From: an uncultured Oscillospiraceae bacterium
GTDB taxonomy: Bacteria; Bacillota; Clostridia; Oscillospirales; Ruminococcaceae
DNA: 58,300 nucleotides
NCBI GenBank assembly: GCA_934539585.1
Contig: CAKTCT010000016.1
Span: 1 to 58,300, forward strand
Direction: 5' to 3'
Part shown: piece after piece, positions 51,346 to 58,300 of the stretch
Numbering within the stretch: the first letter of the stretch is position 1
Layout: the number at the start of each line of letters is the position of its first letter
Translations under genes and position numbers: made by a program
Notes under the pieces: generated by a model
Told to the model about the DNA's origin: nothing
Databases searched by the model: none
Seen by the model: the letters and a program-made list of their open reading frames with translations, nothing else

Positions 51346-51388
51346 GATACTTTTCCTTTCTGCGGGGGTCCCGCGGCGGTCGGAGCAG

Positions 51389-51417
51389 CAAAAACGCCCG
51401 CAGAAGCTCTGCGGGCG
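51389..51417 (-). terminator. FMN riboswitch terminator
   Basis: CGCCCGCAGA (51395-51404) pairs with TCTGCGGGCG (51408-51417) and is followed by T5 on the minus strand. It lies between the aptamer and ribU, so FMN binding should stop transcription. Confidence 0.88.
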
Positions 51418-51459
51418 CAACACGCGAGATCCTGCGGAAATCTTCCGCAGAAAGATGTG

Positions 51460-51572
51460 TGTTTCTTTCATCCGGACTATAACCGTCGGTACCGGAATTT
51501 CACCGGTTCGGCACGCCGTGGCGTGTTCGCGGACTTTCACCGCCGGTGGAGACTTTCACTCCGCCCCGAAAC
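51460..51572 (-). promoter_or_regulatory. FMN riboswitch (RFN element)
   Basis: The minus strand carries the RFN consensus blocks in order: GGCGGAGTGAAAGTCTCC, ACCGGCGGTGAAAGTCCGCG, ACCGGTGAAATTCCGGTACC and GACGGTTATAGTCCGGATG. It starts about 18 bases after the stop of the zinc-ribbon gene and precedes a terminator and ribU. No promoter is visible between, so it may be read from the upstream operon. Confidence 0.95.
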
Positions 51573-51590
51573 AAGTTGTTGGTGATTGGT

Positions 51591-52043
51591 TTATTCGTCG
51601 CAGCCACAGCCACAGCCGCAGCCGTGGTCATGGTCGTGATCGTCGTCTTCGTCCTCGTCGATGTCCAGGTCGAACTCCAGCTCCTGGCCGCAGTTGGGGC
51701 ACTTCATCTCGCCCTCGTCCAGCATGGACTCGTCGATATAAATGGTGTTGCCGCAGGTGGGACAGGTGATCTCGTAGGTCTCCTCCTCGTCGCCGCAGCA
51801 GCACTCGTCGTCATCCTCGTCGTCGCCGAAAACGACTTCTTCCACGTCGCCCAGGTCCTGATCCAGGACGTCGATGAGCTCGGACATTTCGTCGGTCTCC
51901 TCCACGACGTCGGTGAGGGTGGAGGCCAGCTCGTCCAGAACGTCCACAATGGCGTTGAAGACCTTGGTCTCTTTCTTATCGGCTTCCAGCTCCAGGCCGT
52001 TCATCAGGCCCTTCAGGTACGCGACTTTTTCCATCAGTTCCAT
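51591..52043 (-). CDS. CD1247-like zinc-ribbon protein with His/Cys-rich tail
   Basis: A 150-residue acidic protein. The N-terminal helical part (MEKVAYLKGLMNGLELEADKKETKVFNAIVDVL) matches the CD1247 N-terminal domain of Clostridia, as I recall it. A CCC cluster (81-83) is followed by a zinc ribbon with Cys94, Cys97, Cys115 and Cys118. The tail is Asp-rich, then HDHDH and four Cys alternating with Gly (142-148), a likely metal-binding end. AAGGAGG precedes the ATG. It follows efp in the same direction at a 47-bp distance. Function unknown. Confidence 0.88.
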   Translation of the reverse strand: MELMEKVAYLKGLMNGLELEADKKETKVFNAIVDVLDELASTLTDVVEETDEMSELIDVLDQDLGDVEEVVFGDDEDDDECCCGDEEETYEITCPTCGNTIYIDESMLDEGEMKCPNCGQELEFDLDIDEDEDDDHDHDHGCGCGCGCDE

Positions 52044-52090
52044 GAAAATACCTCCTTAGAAAAAACGCAGATTTGGGATACCGAAGCGGC

Positions 52091-52648
52091 TTACGCGCGC
52101 TCCATGTACTCGCCGGTGCGGGTGTCCACCCGGATCATCTCGCCCTCGTCGATGAACAGCGGCACTTTGATCTCGGCGCCGGTCTCCAGGGTAGCGGGCT
52201 TGGTGGCGTTGGTGGCGGTGTTGCCCTTGAAGCCGGGGTCGGTCTTGGTGACCTGGAGCTCCACGAAGTTGGGGGGCTCCACGCCGAAGACGACGCCCTT
52301 GTAGGACAGGACCTTCACCGGGGTGTTCTCCTTGACGAAGCGGAAGCCGTCGCCCAGGTGGGCGCTGTCAATGGCCTGCTGCTCGTAGGTCTCGGTGTCC
52401 ATGAAGTAGTAAAGGTTCTCGTCGTTGTAAAGATACTCCATATCCCGGCGCTCGATGTACGCTTCCGGGAATTTGGCGGTGGGGTTGAACGTGGTCTCGG
52501 TGACGGCGCCGGAGATCACGTTGCGCAGCTTGGTGCGGACAAAAGCCGCGCCCTTGCCGGGCTTCACGTGCTGGAACTCAATGACCTGCATAACCTCGCC
52601 GTCCATATCGAAGGTAAGGCCGTTTCGAAAATCGCCTGCTGTAATCAT
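52091..52648 (-). CDS. efp: Translation elongation factor P
   Basis: A 185-residue EF-P with three beta-barrel domains. The modified-loop lysine is Lys32 in HVKPGKGAAF, and domain III ends with EGEMIRVDTRTGEYMERA. It relieves ribosome stalling at polyproline. TGGAGG precedes the ATG. A promoter lies at 52755-52783 and a folded leader between it and the start. The zinc-ribbon gene follows. Confidence 0.96.
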   Translation of the reverse strand: MITAGDFRNGLTFDMDGEVMQVIEFQHVKPGKGAAFVRTKLRNVISGAVTETTFNPTAKFPEAYIERRDMEYLYNDENLYYFMDTETYEQQAIDSAHLGDGFRFVKENTPVKVLSYKGVVFGVEPPNFVELQVTKTDPGFKGNTATNATKPATLETGAEIKVPLFIDEGEMIRVDTRTGEYMERA

Positions 52649-52681
52649 GTAGAAACCTCCATTTTGCTATTCCGCAAGATT

Positions 52682-52739
52682 TGCGCCGCAGCTTCAGCAG
52701 TCTGCGGGGGAAACCGCGCCGACGGTTCCCCTGGGCGCA
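52682..52739 (-). other. Three-way-junction-like leader of efp
   Basis: TGCG (52682-52685) can pair with CGCA (52736-52739), enclosing hairpins CCGCAG/CTGCGG (52686-52707) and GGGGAAACCG/CGGTTCCCC (52707-52731, one bulge). It lies between the promoter and the efp ribosome binding site. No known riboswitch consensus was recognised. Confidence 0.5.
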
Positions 52740-52754
52740 TTTCCATTCCTTTAT

Positions 52755-52783
52755 ATTTTACCGTATCTCCGCCCTATTTGCAA
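52755..52783 (-). promoter_or_regulatory. Promoter of efp
   Basis: Minus strand TTGCAA (52783-52778), 17-bp spacer, TAAAAT (52760-52755), about 105 bp before the efp start. Confidence 0.7.
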
Positions 52784-52834
52784 GGGCATTTTGTAAATTT
52801 TCTGCGATTTCCCCGGACTTTGCCGGAAAAGCCG

Positions 52835-53269
52835 TCAGATCAGGCGGGAAAGGCCGTCCAGGGCCAGGATGTAGCTATATTTTCCGAAGCCGCAGATCTG
52901 TCCGGCGCAGATCGGGGCGATGACCGACGTGTGGCGGAACTCCTCCCGGCTGTGGATGTTGGACAGGTGGACCTCAATGCAGGGAATCCGGATGCCGGCG
53001 ATGGCGTCCCGGATGGCGATGGAGTAGTGGGTGTAGGCTCCCATGTTGGCCACCACCCCGTCCACCTCATGGCGGACGGCCTGGAGCTTGTCGATGATCT
53101 CCCCCTCGCAGTTGGACTGGTAGATTTCGCAGTCGAAGCCCAGGGCCTCGGCGTGGGCCCTGATCTCGGCGTTGATGCTTTCGAAGCTCTCCTTGCCGTA
53201 GATGCCGGGCTCCCGCTCCCCCACCAGGTTGATGTTGGGGCCGTGGATGACCAGAACTTTTTTCTTCAT
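52835..53269 (-). CDS. aroQ: 3-dehydroquinate dehydratase, type II
   Basis: A 144-residue enzyme of the shikimate pathway that removes water from 3-dehydroquinate. Motifs: VLVIHGPNINLVGEREPGIYG (with the Asn and active-loop Arg/Tyr), ANMGAYTHYSIAIRDAI, PCIEVHLSNIHSREEFRHTS with the catalytic His, and a C-terminal GYILAL-like stretch. It is cytoplasmic and forms dodecamers in other bacteria. AAAGGA precedes the ATG. It follows the endonuclease IV-like gene by four bases. Confidence 0.96.
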   Translation of the reverse strand: MKKKVLVIHGPNINLVGEREPGIYGKESFESINAEIRAHAEALGFDCEIYQSNCEGEIIDKLQAVRHEVDGVVANMGAYTHYSIAIRDAIAGIRIPCIEVHLSNIHSREEFRHTSVIAPICAGQICGFGKYSYILALDGLSRLI

Positions 53270-53273
53270 GGTA

Positions 53274-54140
53274 TCATTCCTTTCTTGTCCGGGCGTCCCG
53301 GTAGTGCTCCGCCATGGAACGGGCGTCCTCGGCCTGGGTCCCGGCGGACTCGCAGATGAATCGGGGCGACCAGTCCCGCCGGGCGATCTCCTCCATCAGG
53401 GGCTCAAAGTCCGGGCCGTAGAGGGTGTCGGCGAAGGTCAGGTGGGCCTTCTCCCCGCCCTTTAAGGTGTACGCGATCTTGGAAAAGTGGGCGTGGAACC
53501 GGCTGGCCCGGTTCCGGCCCAGAACGTTTTCCATTTGGTCCAGGAGGGCCGCGTAGTCCGCCTGGCTCCGGATGCTGCCGAAGGTCCGGGCGTTGAGGTG
53601 GCCGAAATCCACACAGGGCAGGAGCCGCTCGTCGGCGGCGCAGAGGGCCAGGACCTCGGAAAGGGTCCCCAGCTGGTTCACCTTGCCCATGGTCTCCGGG
53701 CAGACCGTAATGTCGGAGAGCCCCAGGCGGTCCAGCTCCGCCAGGGCCAGGCTCAGGGTGTCCCCGGCCAGGGAGAGGGCCTCCTCCCTGGAGATTTTCC
53801 CGCAGGAGCCGGTGTGGACCACGATGCGGTCCCCGCCCATGATCCGGGCGGCCCTGGCGGTGTCGGCGATATAGCCCACGGAGTTCCGGCGCTTTTCCTC
53901 CTCGGTGGAGGACAGGGAGATGTAGTAGGGGGCGTGGACGCTGAGGGCGATGTCCGCCCTTTCCGCCGCCGCTTTCAGGGCCAGAAGGTCCGCTTCCACG
54001 TACCGGACGCCCCGGCCGCACTGGTACTCGAAGGCGTTCAGGCCGAAGGTTTCCAGGTAGGCGGGAATCTCCGGGGTCTTTTTGAAGCCCATGGCCGTGA
54101 AGCTGTCCGGGCGGCCTGCCGGGCCGAAGCGTGCGCTCAC
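53274..54140 (-). CDS. Endonuclease IV-like TIM-barrel protein
   Basis: A 288-residue AP-endonuclease family 2 TIM barrel. Zinc ligands of E. coli Nfo can be placed at His69 (HAPYY), His109 (HTGS), Glu149 (PETMG), Asp178 and His181 (DFGHL), His216, His233 and Glu264 (ICESAG). The ligand corresponding to Asp229 is Lys231, so one zinc site may be altered. It could be a DNA repair nuclease or a related sugar-phosphate isomerase. The start is GTG at 54140, four bases inside yqeG and preceded by AAGGAGGGG. Confidence 0.86.
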   Translation of the reverse strand: MSARFGPAGRPDSFTAMGFKKTPEIPAYLETFGLNAFEYQCGRGVRYVEADLLALKAAAERADIALSVHAPYYISLSSTEEEKRRNSVGYIADTARAARIMGGDRIVVHTGSCGKISREEALSLAGDTLSLALAELDRLGLSDITVCPETMGKVNQLGTLSEVLALCAADERLLPCVDFGHLNARTFGSIRSQADYAALLDQMENVLGRNRASRFHAHFSKIAYTLKGGEKAHLTFADTLYGPDFEPLMEEIARRDWSPRFICESAGTQAEDARSMAEHYRDARTRKE

Positions 54141-54640
54141 TGCCGCCCCTCCTTTTTCTTATACCGCCGGATCAGGGGTCGTTCCAGCCGTCTGCGGAGC
54201 TTGAAGGACCGGGTGGTCTCCAGCTGGTAGGGCTCCACCAGCACCGTGGGAATCCCGGCCAGGTTGCCGCAGATCATATCGGTGAAAATCTGATCGCCGA
54301 TAAGAACCGTTTCCTTCCGGCGGAGTCCCCAGCGCTTGCAGGCCCGGACGGCCCCGAAGGGCAGGGGTTTTCCCGCAAAGGAGACGAATTCCAGGCCCAG
54401 GAGCCGGGCGAAGGGCTCCACCCGGCTGCGGTAGTTGTTGGAAAGGATGGCCAGCCGGAGCCCCGCGGCCTTCATAGCGGCGATCCACTCCGGGACGCCC
54501 TGGGCCGGGACCGGGTTGCCGTGGGTGGTCAGGGTGTTGTCCACGTCCAGGATGATGGCGCGGACGCCCTTTTTCATGAAAAACGACACCGGCAGGTCGG
54601 TGACGTGCCGGGCCAGATAGCGGGGCCGAAACAGCGGCAT
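54137..54640 (-). CDS. YqeG-family HAD phosphatase
   Basis: A 167-residue HAD-superfamily IIIA phosphatase. Motif I is ILDVDNTLTTHG (Asp32, Asp34), motif II ILSNN, the Lys is in GKPLPFGA, and motif IV is IGDQIFTDMICGN. The basic C-terminus (RRLERPLIRRYKKKEGRQ) is typical of YqeG. Related proteins are phosphatidylglycerophosphate phosphatases or unassigned. AAGGAGG precedes the ATG at 54640. Its stop overlaps the next gene by four bases. Confidence 0.9.
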   Translation of the reverse strand: MPLFRPRYLARHVTDLPVSFFMKKGVRAIILDVDNTLTTHGNPVPAQGVPEWIAAMKAAGLRLAILSNNYRSRVEPFARLLGLEFVSFAGKPLPFGAVRACKRWGLRRKETVLIGDQIFTDMICGNLAGIPTVLVEPYQLETTRSFKLRRRLERPLIRRYKKKEGRQ

Positions 54641-54659
54641 AGTTCCTCCTTGAGAAAAC

Positions 54660-54690
54660 GAAAAAGCGAGCGAAAAACGCCCGCTTTTAT
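54660..54690 (-). terminator. Terminator after rpsU
   Basis: On the minus strand AAAGCGGGCG pairs with CGCTCGCTTT with one mismatch, around a T-rich loop, and TTCGTTTTC follows. It lies between rpsU and yqeG, so the latter may depend on read-through. Confidence 0.65.
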
Positions 54691-54744
54691 CTACAACGAT
54701 ACTAGGTCCGGATGGCCGGGCCGTCAAAACGCTGTAACACGTAA

Positions 54745-54921
54745 TTATTTAAATTTACGTTTCCGAGCAGCCTCAGATTTCTTTTTGCGTCTGACAGAAG
54801 GCTTCTCGTAATGCTCTCTTTTGCGCACCTCAGCGAGGACGCCAGACTTGGCGCAAGAGCGTTTGAAGCGTTTCAGCGCATTGTCCAGAGACTCGTTGTC
54901 TTTGACTCTGATTTCCGACAT
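54745..54921 (-). CDS. rpsU: 30S ribosomal protein S21
   Basis: A 58-residue basic protein: SEIRVKDNESLDNALKRFKR, then CAKSGVLAEVRKREHYEKPS and a Lys/Arg-rich tail. These are the hallmarks of bS21, which binds near the 3' end of 16S rRNA and helps initiation. GGGAGGG lies six bases before the ATG at 54921; the longer open frame upstream is the leader. The leader contains a TTCCGTG/CACGGAA hairpin at about 54987-55004. Confidence 0.96.
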   Translation of the reverse strand: MSEIRVKDNESLDNALKRFKRSCAKSGVLAEVRKREHYEKPSVRRKKKSEAARKRKFK

Positions 54922-55049
54922 TCTATTCCCTCCCTTTGCCGAGCGGCAGAGGTCTAAAGGCTGTTCTGCCGCTTCCTTACAAACGACCTCTTTCCGTGAA
55001 GCCACGGAAGTCTGCAAAGCCGCAAGGCAAACCAGCATTTGTATCTCCT

Positions 55050-55079
55050 ATTATATAGCACTCCACCCCGGAATGTCAA
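55050..55079 (-). promoter_or_regulatory. Promoter of rpsU
   Basis: Minus strand TTGACA (55079-55074), 18-bp spacer, TATAAT (55055-55050). It gives a leader of about 120 bases. Confidence 0.82.
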
Positions 55080-55111
55080 GGGATTTTCGTGAGTTTTTCC
55101 AAATCTGTCAA

Positions 55112-55156
55112 AAAGTTTTCCGGAGGGCCGGGAAAACTCCCGGGGCCCTCCGGAGG
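55112..55156 (-). terminator. Terminator of leuS
   Basis: CCGGAGGG (55120-55127) pairs with CCCTCCGG (55146-55153), with an inner CCGGGA/TCCCGG stem; AAAACTTTTT follows on the minus strand, a few bases after the leuS stop. Confidence 0.82.
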
Positions 55157-55163
55157 GATGTCA

Positions 55164-57572
55164 TTATTTCACTACCAGATTGACCAGCTTGCCCTTGACG
55201 TAGAGCTCCTTGACCACGGTCTTGCCTGCGATCTCCGCCGCGACCTTGGGGTCGGCCTTGGCCAGGGCGATGGCGTCGGCGCTCTGGATGTCGGCGTCTA
55301 CGGTGAGCTTGGCGCGGATCTTGCCGTTGACCTGGGCCACGATCTCCACGGTGGCCTCCTTGCACTTGGCCTCGTCCCAGGTCAGCCATTTCTGGGAGGT
55401 GATGGGGCCGCCGAAGCCCATGATCTCAAAAAGCTCCTCGGTCATGTGGGGGGCGAAGGGGTTTAAGAGGACCAGCAGGTCCCGGTACTCCTTCCGGGTG
55501 ATGGAGCCGGTGTCGGCGATGACGTTCAGGAGGCTCATCATGGCGGCGATGGCGGTGTTGTACTTCAGGTTCTCGATGTCCTCGGAGACCTTCTTGATGG
55601 TCTGATGGAAGGGGGTCTCCAGCTCCTTGCGGTAGCTGTCGCCGTCCACCACCAGGTCCTGGAGGTTCCAGATCCGCTCCAGGAACCGCTTGCAGCCCCG
55701 GACGGAGCTCATGCTCCAGGGAGCGGCCTTTTCAAAGTCGCCCATGAACATCTCGTAAAGCCGCAGGGTGTCCGCGCCGTAGTCCCGGACGATGTCGTCG
55801 GGATTGATGACGTTGCCCCGGGATTTGCTCATCTTCTCGCCGTTTTCGCCCAGGACCATGCCGTGGCTGGTCCGCTTGGCGTAAGGCTCCTTGCAGGGCA
55901 CCACGCCCTCATCGTAGAGGAACTTGTGCCAGAACCGGGAGTAGAGCAGGTGCAGGGTGGTGTGCTCCATGCCGCCGTTGTACCAGTCTACGGGGAGCCA
56001 GTATTTCAGGGCTTCGGGGGAGGCCAGCTGCTCCTTGTTGTGGGGGTCGCAGTAGCGGAGGAAGTACCAGGAGGAGCCTGCCCACTGGGGCATGGTGTCG
56101 GTCTCCCGCTTGGCGGGGCCGCCGCAGTGGGGGCAGGTGGTGTTGACAAAGCTGTCGATCTTGGCCAGGGGGGACTGGCCGTCGTCGGTGGTCTCGTAGT
56201 TTTCCACGTCGGGGAGCTTTAAAGGCAGCTCCTCCTCGGGGACGGCCACGTAGCCGCATTTGTCGCAGTGGACAATCGGGATGGGTTCGCCCCAGTAGCG
56301 CTGCCGGGCAAAGACCCAGTCACGGAGCTTATAATTGACCTTGGGAACGCCCTTGCCGGTCTCCTGGAGCCACTCCTTGATCTTTTCCTTGGCCTGGTCC
56401 ACGGTGAGGCCGTCCAGGAACCCGGAGTTGACCATAACGCCGGTCTCGCAGTCGGTGAAGGCTTCCTTTTCGATGTCGCCGCCCTTGACCACCTCGACCA
56501 TGGGCAGGCCGAAGGCTTTGGCGAACTCATAATCCCGGGTGTCGTGGGCGGGGACGGCCATGATGGCGCCGGTGCCGTAGCTCACCAGGACGTAATCGGA
56601 GATGAAGATGGGAATCTGCCGGCCGTTGACGGGGTTGATGGCCATGACGCCCTCCAGGCGGACGCCGGTTTTGTCCTTGTTGACCTCGGTGCGCTCGAAG
56701 TCGGACTTCTTGGCGGCCTCGGCCTGGTAGGCCCGAATCTGGTCCATGTTGGTCAGCCGGGAGGCCCACTTTTCGATATAGGGGTGCTCCGGAGACATGA
56801 CCATGTAGGTGGCGCCGAACAGGGTGTCGGGCCGGGTGGTGTAGACCTTCAGGGTGTCCCCGGCGTCGGTCTCGAAGTTGACCTCCGCGCCGGTGGAGCG
56901 GCCGATCCAGTTGATCTGGGTGGACTTGACCCGGTCGCTGTAATTGACGTCGGCCAGGTCGTCGATGAGCCGCTGGGCGTAGGCGGTGATTTTCAGCATC
57001 CACTGGGATTTGACCTTGTGGATGACCTCGCCGCCGCAGCGCTCGCAGACGCCGCCCACGACTTCCTCGTTAGCCAGGACGCACTTGCAGGAGGTGCACC
57101 AGTTGACGTTCATCTCGCTCTTATAGGCAAGGCCCGCTTTGAACAGCTTCAGGAAAATCCACTGGGTCCATTTGTAATAGTCGGGGTCGGTGGTGTTGAT
57201 CTCCCGGTCCCAGTCGAAGGAGAGACCCAGGGATTTCAGCTGTTCCTTGAAGTGGGCGATGTTCCTGGCCGTGACCGCGGCGGGGTGGACGTGGTTCTTG
57301 ATGGCGAAGTTTTCGGTGGGCAGGCCGAAAGCGTCCCAGCCCATGGGGAACAGGACGTTGTAGCCCTCCATCCGGCGCTTTCTGGCCACGATGTCCAGGG
57401 CGGTGTAGGGCCGGGGGTGGCCTACATGGAGGCCCTGTCCGGAGGGGTAGGGGAACTCGATGAGGGCGTAGTATTTGGGCTTCGAGTAGTCGTTTTCGGC
57501 GTGGAAGGTCTTATGATCGTCCCAATACTTCTGCCATTTCTTTTCGATTGCCTGAAAGTCATAGCTTTTCAT
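55164..57572 (-). CDS. leuS: Leucyl-tRNA synthetase
   Basis: An 802-residue class I synthetase. The HIGH-type motif is PYPSGQGLHVGHPRPY (41-56) and the KMSKS loop is GEKMSKSRGN (about 578-587). The CP1 editing domain is present (TTRPDTLFGATYMVMSPEHP, with MAVPAHDTRD). A zinc-finger-like CPHCGGPA and WCTSCKCVLANEEVVGGVCERCG are seen. The anticodon-binding and C-terminal domain ends VKELYVKGKLVNLVVK. Regulation is by a leucine T-box upstream, followed by a terminator. Confidence 0.97.
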   Translation of the reverse strand: MKSYDFQAIEKKWQKYWDDHKTFHAENDYSKPKYYALIEFPYPSGQGLHVGHPRPYTALDIVARKRRMEGYNVLFPMGWDAFGLPTENFAIKNHVHPAAVTARNIAHFKEQLKSLGLSFDWDREINTTDPDYYKWTQWIFLKLFKAGLAYKSEMNVNWCTSCKCVLANEEVVGGVCERCGGEVIHKVKSQWMLKITAYAQRLIDDLADVNYSDRVKSTQINWIGRSTGAEVNFETDAGDTLKVYTTRPDTLFGATYMVMSPEHPYIEKWASRLTNMDQIRAYQAEAAKKSDFERTEVNKDKTGVRLEGVMAINPVNGRQIPIFISDYVLVSYGTGAIMAVPAHDTRDYEFAKAFGLPMVEVVKGGDIEKEAFTDCETGVMVNSGFLDGLTVDQAKEKIKEWLQETGKGVPKVNYKLRDWVFARQRYWGEPIPIVHCDKCGYVAVPEEELPLKLPDVENYETTDDGQSPLAKIDSFVNTTCPHCGGPAKRETDTMPQWAGSSWYFLRYCDPHNKEQLASPEALKYWLPVDWYNGGMEHTTLHLLYSRFWHKFLYDEGVVPCKEPYAKRTSHGMVLGENGEKMSKSRGNVINPDDIVRDYGADTLRLYEMFMGDFEKAAPWSMSSVRGCKRFLERIWNLQDLVVDGDSYRKELETPFHQTIKKVSEDIENLKYNTAIAAMMSLLNVIADTGSITRKEYRDLLVLLNPFAPHMTEELFEIMGFGGPITSQKWLTWDEAKCKEATVEIVAQVNGKIRAKLTVDADIQSADAIALAKADPKVAAEIAGKTVVKELYVKGKLVNLVVK

Positions 57573-57599
57573 ACAATTCTTCCTTTCTGCTGCGGGAAA

Positions 57600-57860
57600 T
57601 GAAAAAGCCCCCGTTCCTTGTGTCCAAGAAACGGAAGCTCAGGTTCCGCGGTACCATTCTCGTTGGCGCAAAGCGCCCGCTTTTACCGGGTGAAAACCGG
57701 CGTCTCCATGGTAACGGTGGAGAGACCCGTCCGGTCCTACCGGCGGGAGGAGCCCGCGTTCAGCCGGATGCTCAAGGGCCAGCCGTCCTGGTCCGGATAC
57801 CGCCTTGCACCCACCGACGGCTCTCTGAAAGTCCGGAAACAGGTCTTTTCCCTGTCGCAG
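57600..57860 (-). promoter_or_regulatory. T-box leader of leuS
   Basis: The minus strand has stem I beginning near AGAGAGCC, a specifier region with CCCTTGAGC that contains Leu codons (CUU or UUG, not resolved), and the T-box core AGAATGGTACCGCGG (57646-57660). A terminator stem follows, CCGTTTCTTG with CAAGGAACGG (about 57610-57635), ending in GGGGGCTTTTT. Uncharged tRNA-Leu should favour the antiterminator and raise leuS expression. Confidence 0.93.
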
Positions 57861-57879
57861 CATTTTTTATATCAGCCTC

Positions 57880-57908
57880 ATTATAGCAAGTCCCGGCGGA
57901 AATGTCAA
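57880..57908 (-). promoter_or_regulatory. Promoter of the T-box leuS transcript
   Basis: Minus strand TTGACA (57908-57903), 17-bp spacer, TATAAT (57885-57880). The -35 lies over the stop codon of the upstream 46-residue gene. Confidence 0.9.
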
Positions 57909-58045
57909 GGGTTGTTCTTCTGGTTCCGGGACTTTTTCACTGCCAGGACCAGGAGAACGATGACCAGGGCCGCGGCTCCGACGACGGCTGCCAGAAGCAC
58001 CAGGGGGAGAAGCTGAATGATCGAGAGAAGGAATGAGCTTTTCAT
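57905..58045 (-). CDS. 46-residue single-helix membrane protein
   Basis: A short open frame on the minus strand encodes MKSSFLLSIIQLLPLVLL..., one hydrophobic segment (about 5-37), then KKSRNQKNNP. AAGGAGG lies seven bases before the ATG at 58045, and a TTGACA/TAAAAT promoter is 45 bp upstream, so translation is well supported despite the size. Basic residues after the helix predict a cytoplasmic C-terminus. No family is recognised. It ends inside the leuS promoter -35. It could belong to small membrane peptides or to a toxin type; nothing decides this. Confidence 0.75.
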   Translation of the reverse strand: MKSSFLLSIIQLLPLVLLAAVVGAAALVIVLLVLAVKKSRNQKNNP

Positions 58046-58089
58046 CGCGTGGCCTCCTTTTCATGAGCAAGGGCGGGGTGTATATTTTC

Positions 58090-58118
58090 ATTTTAACAGG
58101 TTTTTCGGGAGTTGTCAA
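58090..58118 (-). promoter_or_regulatory. Promoter of the 46-residue membrane protein
   Basis: Minus strand TTGACA (58118-58113), 17-bp spacer, TAAAAT (58095-58090). The -35 starts 12 bases from the hairpin element at 58130. Confidence 0.82.
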
Positions 58119-58129
58119 CACGCAAAAAT

Positions 58130-58300
58130 CAAGTTTTGGGTCCAGCCTTTTTCAAAAGGCTGGCAGTTTCCAAAGGCAGCGCCTTTGGTCGCCCGACCCA
58201 GAGGGCGAAATCCCCCAATGATACCAAAAGATCAGGAAGGGCAGCCAAAACGTCCCGGTGGGACGTTTTGGCGAAGGGGAACCCTATCAAGGGGTTCCCC
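58130..58300. mobile_element. Second copy of the hairpin mosaic element, cut by the window edge
   Basis: The end CAAGTTTTGGGTCCAGCC... (58130-58163) matches the 34-bp inverted end of the element at 43042-43518. The modules after it match that element's right half in reverse complement, including GATCAGGAAGGGCAG, the ACGTCCC/GGGACGT stem and GGGAACCCTATCAAGG. Some stems differ in sequence but keep pairing. The remainder lies outside the window. Confidence 0.72.

Noticed and set aside
57867..58121. An 84-codon minus-strand frame over the same region as the 46-residue gene
   Set aside because: It lacks a ribosome binding site and is Pro/Ser/Arg-rich; the other frame has a promoter, AAGGAGG and a membrane helix.

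Overview
The window looks like a GC-rich member of the Clostridia, most likely an Oscillospiraceae relative. Supporting signs are strong AGGAGG ribosome binding sites, consensus sigma-A promoters (TTGACA-17-TATAAT), many intrinsic terminators, Gram-positive style lipoproteins and Lpl-type sugar ABC importers. T-box, glycine and FMN riboswitches and YesM/YesN-type and AgrA/AgrC-type two-component systems point the same way. The family assignment is inference; no rRNA gene is present. I found no tRNA, rRNA, CRISPR array, transposase or phage gene.

Layout. 1-93 is the tail of an AraC regulator. 226-7852 (minus strand) is a sugar island: two permeases, a lipoprotein, a YesN/YesM-type pair and a GH130 mannoside phosphorylase. 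8095-13231 (plus) is a LytTR regulator with a soluble AgrC-like kinase, then a two-subunit ABC exporter preceded by a 21-bp-spaced direct repeat. 13349-19115 (minus) is a second sugar importer with a membrane-spanning AraC regulator. 19379-21176 (plus) is a MarR-MATE efflux pair with its operator. 21253-30291 (minus) is an oligopeptide-type ABC importer in which four of five components are enlarged. 30915-37550 (minus) is the F-type ATP synthase operon. It has no separate delta gene; its alpha subunit carries a delta-like C-terminal domain at its N-terminus. Directly upstream on the same strand are a DUF1275 membrane protein, a small membrane protein and an aminotransferase-fold protein lacking the catalytic lysine, read divergently from a LysR gene (39925-40812).

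40868-41108 is a structured non-coding stretch. 41109-42930 is a sodium:amino acid symporter behind a tandem glycine riboswitch. 43042-43518 is a hairpin-rich element with 34-bp inverted ends; a second, diverged copy begins at 58130 and runs off the window. A LysR / cation-proton antiporter divergon follows (43538-45820), then a lipid kinase and a lipoprotein, a PduL-type phosphotransacylase, a pseudouridine synthase and a Na/Pi cotransporter.

The last part (50728-58045, minus) is housekeeping: RibU with FMN riboswitch, a zinc-ribbon protein, EF-P, AroQ, an endonuclease IV-like protein, a YqeG phosphatase, S21, LeuRS with T-box, and an unlisted 46-residue membrane protein. Main themes are carbohydrate and peptide uptake, ATP synthesis and translation. 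The points most worth follow-up are the delta-alpha fusion, the supersized Opp transporter, the lysine-less aminotransferase, the covarying hairpin element and the orphan structured element.
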